The notes under the pieces are model-generated. The model worked only from the letters and a program-made list of their open reading frames with translations, was not told the DNA's origin and did no database searches. From the NCBI GenBank assembly GCA_017601145.1, contig JAFNIV010000015.1, positions 1-40,022 on the forward strand: a stretch of 40,022 nt of DNA. The letters run 5' to 3'. Shown here piece by piece: positions 31,976-40,022 of the stretch (position 1 is the stretch's first letter; each line of letters starts with the position of its first letter). A program made the position numbers and the translations under genes. The stretch comes from Candidatus Brockarchaeota archaeon. GTDB lineage: Archaea > Thermoproteota > EX4484-205 > JAAOZO01.

Positions 31976-33877
31976 GTGTCTTTTTCTAATTCTGACCAAG
32001 AGATTATTTTTAAGAAAGGTCTAACTTGGAAAGTTGTTACAGCAATAGTTGTAAGTTCATTGCTGTTTGTCCCTGCATCTATATATCTCTCAATGGTAGC
32101 TGGTGGAACTTTGTCTTTTGCAGCTACTTTATTAATGGTTATAACTTTTAGTGAACTTTCAAGATTGTTAGGCGAAAAATTATCTAGACAAGAAACTCTT
32201 GCCATGTATGAAGCTCTTAATCTTGTATCTTCATTAGGTGCAGGCGGAATAGGAGCATATTGGATAATCTTTAGACTATTTTTCATAGAGAGTCCAATCA
32301 GCTGGGCTTACAAAATAAATAATATCCCTCTACCTCTTCTTGTTCCCTCTTGGCTTGCTCCCTCTAAAGTTGAAATTAGAACTTTGTTTCAACCTTCCAT
32401 GGTTATTCCAATCTTGGTTTACTTAACATTTTCTGCATGCTATTTATTAGCAGAATTCTCACTAACGATGATGTTTGCTCCTCTCTTTTTAGAAACTGAA
32501 AAACTTCCATTCCCTTTTGCTAAGATAGACGTTGGAATAGTTGATACTCTATCTTCTCGAGACTTTGAACAAACGAGAATCTTTATTACTTTTTTGTATC
32601 CTGGAGCTCTTTATGGAATTTTTGTAATAATGCTACCAATATTAGTAAACATAACATTTATTCCGTTACCTTGGGTTGATCTTACTTCGATTACTGATGC
32701 AATAATTCCTGGAGCAATAATTGGTGTTGCTACAGATTTAATGCCATGGGCAACTGGTCTAATAGTTCCACTTAACGCTGCTATTTCAATTTTTATAGGC
32801 TCAATTTTAATTTGGATTTTCGGTAATAACATTTTCTTAACTTCATTCCCAAACGTGTTTCCAAAATGGGTAGCAGAGTATAGAAGAGGCATGAATATCT
32901 CACTAATATGGCAGAGGTCTTTATATAGAGTATGGTTTGCTCCACAAATTGGATTTGGTTTAGGAATCTCATTCATGGTATTCATTCTTACTTTTAAAAA
33001 TATATTAAAAGTTATGAAGGTAATGATAACAGAAAAGAAAAAAACAAGTCTTTATCCCAACTTCTTGATGTTGCTTGCTCTCTTTGTGTTTGGAACTTCA
33101 TTTTCTGCCCTTGTTCATAGCATGCTTACCTCTTTTCCTTTATATATCTCACTAATATACTCTGTTGGGTTAAGCTTTTTGTTTGCTTTAGCAAACAGTA
33201 CTACATTAGGTATGACTGGTTATAGTATCTCTATACCTTACTTATGGGCTACTTTAGTTTACTATAGTGATTATAGAAGTTACTCAGGTTGGGTAATTTC
33301 GCCAGTGTTAGCCGGAAGCTCGACTCCTGGTATGCTTAACACACTAAAAGCGGCATATCTTACTGAAACATATCCTATGGATGTAATTAAAGCACTTGTT
33401 CTTGGTGTTATTGCTTCAACTATCATAGGAACTCTATCTCTAGACCTATTTTGGAGGATGGCTCCAATACCTTCTTCTATGTTTCCTTTTACTACTATCG
33501 ATTGGGCAAGAACTGCAATAGGCGATTCTCTTTTAATTACAAGACAAATAGACATTAACCCAAAAGTTATACTTTTCTCCGCGCTTAGTAGTGGGATTTT
33601 ATCAGGCTTATTTGAGATTTCCAATAGACTTTTCTCTTTACCTTTATCTGGGCCTGGGCTTATAGCCGGATTCTTTACTTTGCCTCCTTATGCTATAGCA
33701 ACGTTAATTAGTTCGATAATTGGAAACTTACTAATTCCTAAAGTAGTTAAAAAAGAAAGTTGGGATAAAGTAAAGGGAACAGTGGTAGCTGGACTTGCTG
33801 CTGGGTATGGTCTAGTTATAGGATTTACGATTGCGTTGTTCTTTGTACTTAACTCAGGGTGGATTTGGCCATGGTGA
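31976..33877 (+). CDS. Second large polytopic membrane protein, OPT-like
   Basis: Membrane protein of 633 residues with about 12-14 segments, similar in size and layout to the preceding gene but clearly diverged. Segments such as SPVLAGSSTPGMLNTLKAAY near 445 and LSGPGLIAGFFTLPPYAIA near 560 recall oligopeptide-transporter-type folds. The start is GTG at 31976: GGGTGG (31965-31970) is spaced five bases before it, while the GTG at 31967 falls inside that site. Its last bases overlap the ATG of the next gene. It may form a complex with the DUF6785-like protein. Confidence 0.75.
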   Translation: MSFSNSDQEIIFKKGLTWKVVTAIVVSSLLFVPASIYLSMVAGGTLSFAATLLMVITFSELSRLLGEKLSRQETLAMYEALNLVSSLGAGGIGAYWIIFRLFFIESPISWAYKINNIPLPLLVPSWLAPSKVEIRTLFQPSMVIPILVYLTFSACYLLAEFSLTMMFAPLFLETEKLPFPFAKIDVGIVDTLSSRDFEQTRIFITFLYPGALYGIFVIMLPILVNITFIPLPWVDLTSITDAIIPGAIIGVATDLMPWATGLIVPLNAAISIFIGSILIWIFGNNIFLTSFPNVFPKWVAEYRRGMNISLIWQRSLYRVWFAPQIGFGLGISFMVFILTFKNILKVMKVMITEKKKTSLYPNFLMLLALFVFGTSFSALVHSMLTSFPLYISLIYSVGLSFLFALANSTTLGMTGYSISIPYLWATLVYYSDYRSYSGWVISPVLAGSSTPGMLNTLKAAYLTETYPMDVIKALVLGVIASTIIGTLSLDLFWRMAPIPSSMFPFTTIDWARTAIGDSLLITRQIDINPKVILFSALSSGILSGLFEISNRLFSLPLSGPGLIAGFFTLPPYAIATLISSIIGNLLIPKVVKKESWDKVKGTVVAGLAAGYGLVIGFTIALFFVLNSGWIWPW

Positions 33878-36800
33878 TCACAAAAAATAAATTAAAATCA
33901 TTATCGATATTAACTCTCTTTTTGCTTCTTATAAGTTCTTCTGTTTTTTCATCCACTTTTGGAGAAGTACAAGCAAACTTGGGTGACATAGTAACTCAAG
34001 CTATAAATTTTGTTAACTTAACAAATATTGAAAGCAACGTAAGAATTTTTTCATCTTTTGGTTCTAGAGTACCTGGTTATCCAGGATATTATGAGGCCAA
34101 AAACTACATTATCGATTACCTTAGGGGATTGGGTTATGAGGTTGCTTTATATAACTTTACTACTGTTTCTCCTATAGATGAAGAATCATTTATTGCTTTG
34201 CCAAATGGCACAACACTTAAGGCTTATGCACTTTGGCCCAATGGATTAATTCAAACATCTAGCACACCAAATCAAGGATATTATGGTAAGTTAATTTATG
34301 TTGGAAAAGGAAACTTAAGTGATTTTGATGGAAAAGATGTTTTTGGCTCTATTGTGCTTATGGATTATGATTCTGGATCAAATTGGTTAAATGCCGCTAA
34401 ACTTGGTGCAAAAGCAGTTATATTTATTGAATCAAAAGAGTTTAGTAGGTATGAAGCTTTGGATAAGTTCTTGATGACTCCAATAAAATTCACAAAGTTA
34501 TACGTTAATTTTTCAGTGGGTCAAATACTGAAAAATATTGCTGCTCTAAACGAAGATGTAAAAGTATTTTCTAAGGTGACTTTAAAAGAAGTAAACGCAT
34601 CTATTATAATAGCCCGACTTGATGGTACTAAGATGAAAGATCAGGTTATAGTAGTTTCGGCAAGATATGACTCTTGGTCAATAGTTCCGTCAATATCTCC
34701 TGCAGCTGGAGAGGCTATAGGCATCTCTTCACTTCTTGAAATTGCTAGATACTTTTCCTATAATAGGCCAGAAAGAAGTATTTGGATAGTTGCTTTTTCA
34801 GGACATTGGAATGCATTAGATGGTCCAAGAAAGTTTGCAGAAGATGAAATGTTTAAGCCGGAAATCCAAAATGGAACTTATAAAATATACACTTGGATAG
34901 GAATAGATATTGGTTATGAGTCTCAAAAAATTTCTACTTTGTATTCAGGATATGCTATTAGATTTTCTAGTGATATAATGGCTTCTAGTTACTCTCCTAT
35001 TCAAAAAGTGTTTAACTCATACTTACTTTATAAAAATAGTGAAGGAGTTTTTCCCATTAATTTATTAAATAGTTTAACTAGAAACAACAATTATAGTATA
35101 GATAATTATATAAGTTGGGATATACAATCAAGTGATTGGTGGGGAAACCAGCGTAGTCCATATATGCTTGATACTGAGCCTCTTGCATTACTTAACATGC
35201 TTGCTTTTACAATCAGGACTTCTGATCAAATTGATTATTATTGGGGAAACCCACAAAATGATTATGGAAAAATTAATTTCGCTAATGTTTATACTCAAAC
35301 CTTAACTATAATTGCTAATTTAGCAGGATTAACTAATGATGAAAGTTTCTCAGTTGATTGGAAATCTCATAAACCAACAACTTTTACTACTCTTTATGGT
35401 TATATGGTAGGACTAACTACGTTAACAGGAGAAGTTATGAAGCTAAACTTAACTAGTGGCTGGTACACTCCTGTATCGCATGCATTAGTAAGAGTATATC
35501 CAGAAGGTCCACCTGGAACAGCTGGTTATCCATTTTCGTATCTCTTACTTTATGCAGATAAAGAAGGAAAGTTCAATGTATCAATAGGCCCAATTTATTC
35601 CACGCCTGCTTGGAGGTACGACGCTTGGGTTTTTAATGAAAATAACAGCGAAATTGTTGCAGCTCCAGACATGGGCCCTCTTTACGGTCAACAGGTTACT
35701 AAACCTTCAGTTAGTCCAGTTTATGGGCATGAGTCCACTATAATTCCTCTTTTTGATTGCGAACCAATAACGTTATTCGATGTTTATGATCCAGGTTACT
35801 TTAGAGTACCTTGGAAACTTGACCCAAGAATGCCATTCAATTTGTTGTTGCAAGAAAACTTTAGAGTTTCTGTTTTGGACTTTAAGTCTGAGGCCATACC
35901 ATACTTTTTTGGCACTCTGTATGTTCCATGGGAACCTGTAGTAATGTTTTTTGTTAGGCCTAATTCAAGAGTTTCTTTCACTTTTTATTTTGGAATTGAA
36001 TCTTCAGGAAGACCCTCCCTGTTTTTAATCAATTCAAGTAAAAACTATATGGAAGGTTATGGAATATTTGTTAACAAACCTATAATATTTAACTTAACTT
36101 CGCTACTTTATGCAAGTGACCTAATAAACGTAGTGAATGACAGATATTCGAAGTTGAATAAGTTTAACATAAGAAATCCAAGTATAGATGAAGCCTTATC
36201 ACAAGCTATTGCTCTACTAGATATTGCAAGAGATGCTTTAGGTAAAAAAAATTATTCAGCTGCATACGATAGCTTGATGCAGTCAATAGCATATGTTTCT
36301 AGCGCATATAAGCAAGACTTAATGCCAATATACTCTGACTCTGGCTTAACTTCAGTTTTACTCCTACTCATTTCAGTTCCATCTATAGTAATTATGGAAA
36401 GGTTATTTATACACGAAGAAGGTAAAAAAAGATTTATTTACACAATGGCAATAGGTGTTGGTACTTTCTCTATTTTCTTGTTTATTCATCCTGCATTTTC
36501 TGTTACGTCCAATTCGCTCATGGGTATTATGGGCTCTTTACTTACTTTATTATTTTTATTAACTTTATTTGTTTTATTTTCAGAAACTAGCTGGGTGTTG
36601 ACAGAAACAGCAGAATCCCTCTTAGGGAAACATAGAGTTGCAAGAGAAGAGATTAACGTTTTACAAGTTGCAGTTCCTACATCATTGGAATTCATGAGGC
36701 GTAGAAAATTAAGGTCTATACTTACTGCAGTAACTATGATGGTTGTGGTAATTGGTTTAACTTCTCTTACGTCTTCTTCATATTATACTACTGTAAATTA

Positions 36801-38358
36801 CTTTAATTATGGTACTGTTCAGATTCCTCCTAAGAATCCAACAGCTTTAGTTAAAATGGGTTATGGTGTACCTCCTTATGAACTTCTCGATAAGCAAACT
36901 ATTAAGTACGTAAAAAGTGTTATAGGCAACTCTGGAGATGTCTTTCCAAGAGCATGGCTTTATCCAATATATAGCAATAGACTTGGGCATAGTTTTTCGG
37001 TAACAAGCAAAACTGGAAAAATTGTAAAGCCAGTGGCTCTTCTTGGACTTTCAAATCCTGAATTAGTCAATTTATTTAATCAATTGAATTCGACTTTACT
37101 TACTTTAAACTCTTCTAATTTGTACTGTGTATTAACATCGTCTCAAGCAAATAGTCTTGGAGTATCTGTTGGAGACACTGTAGAGTTACTTGGCTTACAA
37201 CTTAAAGTTGCTGGGATACTTCCTTCAGAAAAGCTTCAAAATATTTTAGATATAACAAATAGTTTTCCAACTCCAGTAGATCCAATTGGGAACTCTCAAC
37301 TAGCAATTCAAATTCCTGGGCAACCAACTAGTAATCCTCCACCGCTTAGTTGGGAAAATATAATAATACTGCCATTCGATTTAGCAATGAATCTTGGGGG
37401 ATATGTTGGTTCTATAAAAATTGTTTTTAAAGTAAAAGAGGACGCTGCTTTTAACATTATAAAAGCTCTTTCTTTTCAAAGTTCGCTTCCTTCTTACTTC
37501 ACTTTAGGAAACAAGGTAGTGCAAACTTATAAAACAAAAACTTACTTACTACTTGGAATGGAGGCTCTTCCATTATTAATTGCAATAGCGGCGCTAAATA
37601 TAACAGTTGCTCTTTTAGGTAGTATAAAAGAGCGCACGAGAGAAATTTACATTTTTGCTTCTGTTGGTCTATCCCCTAGAGGATCTGCAGTTATGTTTAT
37701 AACCGAGGCTGTTACTTTTTCACTTATTTCTTCAATTGTAGGTTACATAATTGGCTTTATTATGAACAAGTTACTTATATCATTTGGATTTTTACCATCA
37801 AACTTCGTAATAAATGCCGCTTCATTGTTTGTAGGTGTCTCCTTGGTTGTGGTTTTCTTATCTTCTATTCTTGCTTCAATATACCCAAGTATAGTATCAG
37901 CCAAATTGATAACCCCCTCTCTAGAAAGACGATGGACACCACCAACAAAGCCGAAAGGAGATTTATGGGAAATGCCGCTACCAATCGAATTTCCATCACT
38001 AGATGAAGCAAAAGGTTTCATGAGGTTTCTAGCTGAGTACTATTCTGGAGAAGGAAAAGAAAAAGCATACTTTATAGTTCGTAATTTTTCGATCGATTTA
38101 AGCAACCTTACGTTGTTAGCTGAAGTGCATTTAGCTCCTTTTGAAGCCAATATAAGTCAGCATGTAACGATAAGTATAAATTACGATAAAAATATAGCGA
38201 AGGGATTTACAACGTTGTCTATAAAAAGAACAGGAGGTGTGCGAAGCACCTGGATTACTTCAAGCTACAATTTCATAGATGATATAAGAAAGCAAGTGCT
38301 GCTTTGGAGATCTTTACCTCCAGAAGAACACGAAGCATATATTAAAGGTGTAAGGTAA
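33871..38358 (+). CDS. Giant fusion: degenerate M28 peptidase-like ectodomain plus ABC3/FtsX permease
   Basis: About 1,495 residues. A signal/anchor (about 1-30) is followed by an outer-face region of about 790 residues rich in N-x-S/T sites: an M28 peptidase-like domain with PA insert (about 35-345), then a carboxypeptidase-regulatory-like beta region (LTGEVMKLNLTSGWYTP, near 520). Three membrane helices (about 825-910) precede an FtsX/MacB-type permease: RRRKLRSILTAVTMM near 943, an outer domain, then helices about 1226-1340 with IKERTREIYIFASVGLSPRG. A soluble tail ends the protein. M28 metal positions look lost: ARYDSW replaces the usual HxD, SPAAGEAIG the ANDNASG-like ligand loop, and SGHWNA the EE pair. 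ATG 33871 follows AGGGTGG and overlaps the upstream stop. No ABC ATPase is adjacent. Confidence 0.8.
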   Translation: MVITKNKLKSLSILTLFLLLISSSVFSSTFGEVQANLGDIVTQAINFVNLTNIESNVRIFSSFGSRVPGYPGYYEAKNYIIDYLRGLGYEVALYNFTTVSPIDEESFIALPNGTTLKAYALWPNGLIQTSSTPNQGYYGKLIYVGKGNLSDFDGKDVFGSIVLMDYDSGSNWLNAAKLGAKAVIFIESKEFSRYEALDKFLMTPIKFTKLYVNFSVGQILKNIAALNEDVKVFSKVTLKEVNASIIIARLDGTKMKDQVIVVSARYDSWSIVPSISPAAGEAIGISSLLEIARYFSYNRPERSIWIVAFSGHWNALDGPRKFAEDEMFKPEIQNGTYKIYTWIGIDIGYESQKISTLYSGYAIRFSSDIMASSYSPIQKVFNSYLLYKNSEGVFPINLLNSLTRNNNYSIDNYISWDIQSSDWWGNQRSPYMLDTEPLALLNMLAFTIRTSDQIDYYWGNPQNDYGKINFANVYTQTLTIIANLAGLTNDESFSVDWKSHKPTTFTTLYGYMVGLTTLTGEVMKLNLTSGWYTPVSHALVRVYPEGPPGTAGYPFSYLLLYADKEGKFNVSIGPIYSTPAWRYDAWVFNENNSEIVAAPDMGPLYGQQVTKPSVSPVYGHESTIIPLFDCEPITLFDVYDPGYFRVPWKLDPRMPFNLLLQENFRVSVLDFKSEAIPYFFGTLYVPWEPVVMFFVRPNSRVSFTFYFGIESSGRPSLFLINSSKNYMEGYGIFVNKPIIFNLTSLLYASDLINVVNDRYSKLNKFNIRNPSIDEALSQAIALLDIARDALGKKNYSAAYDSLMQSIAYVSSAYKQDLMPIYSDSGLTSVLLLLISVPSIVIMERLFIHEEGKKRFIYTMAIGVGTFSIFLFIHPAFSVTSNSLMGIMGSLLTLLFLLTLFVLFSETSWVLTETAESLLGKHRVAREEINVLQVAVPTSLEFMRRRKLRSILTAVTMMVVVIGLTSLTSSSYYTTVNYFNYGTVQIPPKNPTALVKMGYGVPPYELLDKQTIKYVKSVIGNSGDVFPRAWLYPIYSNRLGHSFSVTSKTGKIVKPVALLGLSNPELVNLFNQLNSTLLTLNSSNLYCVLTSSQANSLGVSVGDTVELLGLQLKVAGILPSEKLQNILDITNSFPTPVDPIGNSQLAIQIPGQPTSNPPPLSWENIIILPFDLAMNLGGYVGSIKIVFKVKEDAAFNIIKALSFQSSLPSYFTLGNKVVQTYKTKTYLLLGMEALPLLIAIAALNITVALLGSIKERTREIYIFASVGLSPRGSAVMFITEAVTFSLISSIVGYIIGFIMNKLLISFGFLPSNFVINAASLFVGVSLVVVFLSSILASIYPSIVSAKLITPSLERRWTPPTKPKGDLWEMPLPIEFPSLDEAKGFMRFLAEYYSGEGKEKAYFIVRNFSIDLSNLTLLAEVHLAPFEANISQHVTISINYDKNIAKGFTTLSIKRTGGVRSTWITSSYNFIDDIRKQVLLWRSLPPEEHEAYIKGVR

Positions 38359-38362
38359 CGAG

Positions 38363-39427
38363 TTGGATTCTGTAGTTAATTATAATCCATCTCAAAGAGA
38401 TAGCCTTGTTGAACGCCTAATGAATCTAGGCTTAACTCTGTATGAGGCCAAATCTTACTTAGCACTGGTAAAATATGGTGAATTAACTTCAACCAATCTT
38501 GTGAAGTTAACTGGAATACCACAATCTAGGATTTACGATGTAGTTTCTTCATTGCAAAGGAAAGGCTTAATTTGGGTACAATCTGGTAGACCTATGAAGT
38601 TTCGTGTAGTTGAACCATCGATTGCTATAAAACGTTTAACAGAAGAAATTACTAAAGATTCTGAAGAATTAATTGATGAGCTTTCTAAGTATTTTCTAGA
38701 AAGAAAAGTTATTGCTGGGCCGTCATTGTGGATAGTTAAAGGTAAGAAGAGCATAGAAAACTGGATTAACAAATCTATAGGGGAAAGCAAGAAAGAGATA
38801 CTTTTTGCTGCACCTTTATACTTGTTTGAAACAATGTACCAAACGCTATTAGATGCTTATGAAAGAAGAAATGTTTCATTAACTTTGGTAATTTACTATA
38901 AAGGAGGTCATGAAGAGTTGCAGCATAAGTTAACTAAAATAGCAAATGTAAGGATCAGAGAAATAGTTGGCCCCTACATTCTAATTTCTGACAATAACAG
39001 GTGCATAATAGGTTCTTCGTTGTTTCTTAATTCTGAAGATTGTTATGCTGATGTTATAGAAATGGAGGACGAATTACTTTATACATTGGCTTACTTCTTC
39101 AATCAATCATTATTCACAACAGCTAAACCAATTGAATCTCTTTTTGTCCCAACTAAGAAAATGACTTTCTTAAATATATGGTCTGCGATAGAAATAATAA
39201 GAAATATTTTTTCTGTTGGTCGTACTCCTTACGCAAAAGTTCTAGGAAAAAGTATAAAAACAAATGAGTCAGTTCAAGTTGAAGGAAAAGTTGTCTCTAC
39301 CAACGTTATACCAGGCTTGATTTATTCCTTTACTTTAGAAGACAGCAGTGGGAAACAACTAACAGTAGGTGGTATGAGGGCGACGCTAGAGGATATCGAA
39401 GCGAAAGAAATTTACATTTGGGCATAA
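38363..39427 (+). CDS. TrmB-family transcription regulator
   Basis: A 354-residue regulator. The N-terminal winged helix (about residues 15-80: LMNLGLTLYEAKSYLALVK, GIPQSRIYDVVSSLQRKGLI) is typical TrmB. The middle region (SIENWINKSIGESKKEILFAAPL) resembles the phospholipase-D-like/effector-binding part, and the C-terminus is a beta-rich domain (VQVEGKVVSTNVIPGLIYSFTLED). Relatives control sugar uptake and metabolism genes in response to sugars; the ligand here is unknown. The start is TTG at 38363, four bases after the preceding stop, with AGGT just upstream. Position suggests it controls the membrane cluster. Confidence 0.87.
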   Translation: MDSVVNYNPSQRDSLVERLMNLGLTLYEAKSYLALVKYGELTSTNLVKLTGIPQSRIYDVVSSLQRKGLIWVQSGRPMKFRVVEPSIAIKRLTEEITKDSEELIDELSKYFLERKVIAGPSLWIVKGKKSIENWINKSIGESKKEILFAAPLYLFETMYQTLLDAYERRNVSLTLVIYYKGGHEELQHKLTKIANVRIREIVGPYILISDNNRCIIGSSLFLNSEDCYADVIEMEDELLYTLAYFFNQSLFTTAKPIESLFVPTKKMTFLNIWSAIEIIRNIFSVGRTPYAKVLGKSIKTNESVQVEGKVVSTNVIPGLIYSFTLEDSSGKQLTVGGMRATLEDIEAKEIYIWA

Positions 39428-39777
39428 TTTATAATATTCTTATTTTTTGAAGGCGTTTTATCTTCGTTTTATTTTTTAAATAAATGGCTTTAAGAGTTTT
39501 GCAATGTTTCAATATAACTTCTTTTATTTGACCTTTGTTCTGATCATTTAACAATAACATTATCAAGTAGCGAAACTTAGATTTGTAAAGCATTGTTAAA
39601 TTAAAATCGACGAGGAAGCCTATAGTTTTAGCCATAAGCGATTTTTCGATAAGCTTAAAATAATTTTTGAGCAAGTCGTTCATGCTAACTAGAAGCTATC
39701 AAAGCTAAGATTCTTGAGCTCTGTAAAGGGTTCTGAGTTAAGTAGAGATAGATGATGTTTCATTCCTACTTAACCCT
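39428..39777. other. Intergenic stretch with an inverted repeat
   Basis: Short frames on the minus strand (39429-39683, Lys/Leu-rich, 84 codons) look like chance in AT-rich DNA; I do not accept them as genes. An inverted repeat, TTAAGTAG (39738-39745) with CTACTTAA (39766-39773), extended by GGG/CCC, encloses a 20-base loop and lies just beyond the tnpB 3' end. Confidence 0.45.
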
Positions 39778-40022
39778 TCCCTCTCGATTATTTCATCGAG
39801 GGCTCTTTGGGGGACCCTTCTCCCCGCATCTGAAGGTTCAATACTGCTACAACGTCTCTATCTAAGATTATGTTACATTCTTCGCATTTCATTATCCTGC
39901 CCTCATAGGAAGCCATGCTTCCAGAACAGAGAGGGCAGGTTTTAGAAGAGTTTTTAGGATTAACATATTTTACAGGCAACCCGTTCCAGAGGAGCTTGTA
40001 TTCAAGCATGAACTGAAACGTT
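39778..40022 (-). mobile_element. 3' part of an IS200/IS605-family tnpB element, cut by window edge
   Basis: Contains the end of tnpB and a terminal hairpin (about 39779-39802, stem CCTCGAT/ATCGAG with a bulge). Its right-end sequence is unrelated to the 154-base repeat at 1 and 22177, so it is a different subgroup of the family. The exact right boundary is not established. Confidence 0.7.
39788..40022 (-). CDS. tnpB: TnpB RNA-guided nuclease, C-terminal fragment (runs off the window)
   Basis: The last 77 or so residues of TnpB; the frame is open to the window edge, so the ATG at 40009 is internal. Visible are the family segment LLWNGLPVKYVNPKNSSKTC, the zinc ribbon CPLC...CEEC and the last RuvC aspartate in DRDVVAVLNLQMRG. 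TnpB is the RNA-guided DNA nuclease of IS200/IS605 elements and the ancestor of Cas12. The final codons overlap the terminal hairpin, normal for this family. Whether the rest is intact cannot be seen. Confidence 0.92.
   Translation of the reverse strand, partial: TFQFMLEYKLLWNGLPVKYVNPKNSSKTCPLCSGSMASYEGRIMKCEECNIILDRDVVAVLNLQMRGEGSPKEPSMK

Noticed and set aside
39429-39683. 84-codon frame on the minus strand
   Set aside because: Lys/Leu-rich low-complexity translation typical of chance frames in AT-rich DNA, with no recognisable family and no ribosome site.
39745-39776. CRISPR-repeat-like end (GTTTCATTCC..)
   Set aside because: Only one occurrence in the window, with no spacer-sized periodicity and no cas genes.

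Overview
The window is an AT-rich stretch from an archaeal chromosome, most likely a thermophilic member of the Thermoproteota/TACK group. The signs are archaeal-only or archaeal-type genes (NreA-like repair protein, PAC2, AMMECR1, DUF99, CofD, archaeal class I aldolase, TrmB), TATA boxes about 25-30 bases before many start codons (leaderless genes), GGTGA Shine-Dalgarno sites inside operons, and many TTG/GTG starts. I cannot name the genus.

Layout. 1-154 is the 3' end of an IS200/IS605-family (tnpB-type) element. 555-5066 holds a HAD phosphatase plus acylphosphatase, a PPP-type protein phosphatase, two stand-alone Lrp-type RAM domains, AMMECR1 and a class I aldolase. 5248-6669 is a threonine-synthase-like protein that has lost its PLP lysine and is fused to a PadR-like DNA-binding domain. 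7111-9225 is proBA (proline synthesis), and 9344-9889 is pyrophosphatase. 9886-12338 is a PAC2/Hsp20/Nre operon, and 12407-14400 an RNase J-like nuclease plus a rhomboid protease. 14550-18123 is an unusual importer: AAA-associated protein, ATPase, double permease and an ECF S-component-like protein. 18260-19808 is a cofD/nitroreductase pair (F420). 19890-21754 holds an oxidoreductase and a DUF99 protein, and 21903-21978 is tRNA-Pro(GGG). 22177-22455 is a miniature IS605-type element, inverted relative to the copy at 1-154. cysS and a GH31 alpha-glucosidase follow.

The right third is the least ordinary part. A B12-type radical SAM gene with an unrecognised partner (27594-29736) lies divergent from a co-directional cluster (29923-39427). 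The cluster encodes two large OPT/DUF6785-like membrane proteins, a roughly 1,495-residue fusion of a degenerate M28 peptidase domain to an ABC3/FtsX permease, and a TrmB-type regulator. The window ends inside a tnpB gene on the minus strand.

The best candidates for undescribed systems are the pseudo-threonine-synthase/PadR regulator, the S-component/NitT hybrid importer, and the OPT-like/pseudo-M28-FtsX/TrmB cluster. All functional statements come from reading motifs by eye; no database search was run.
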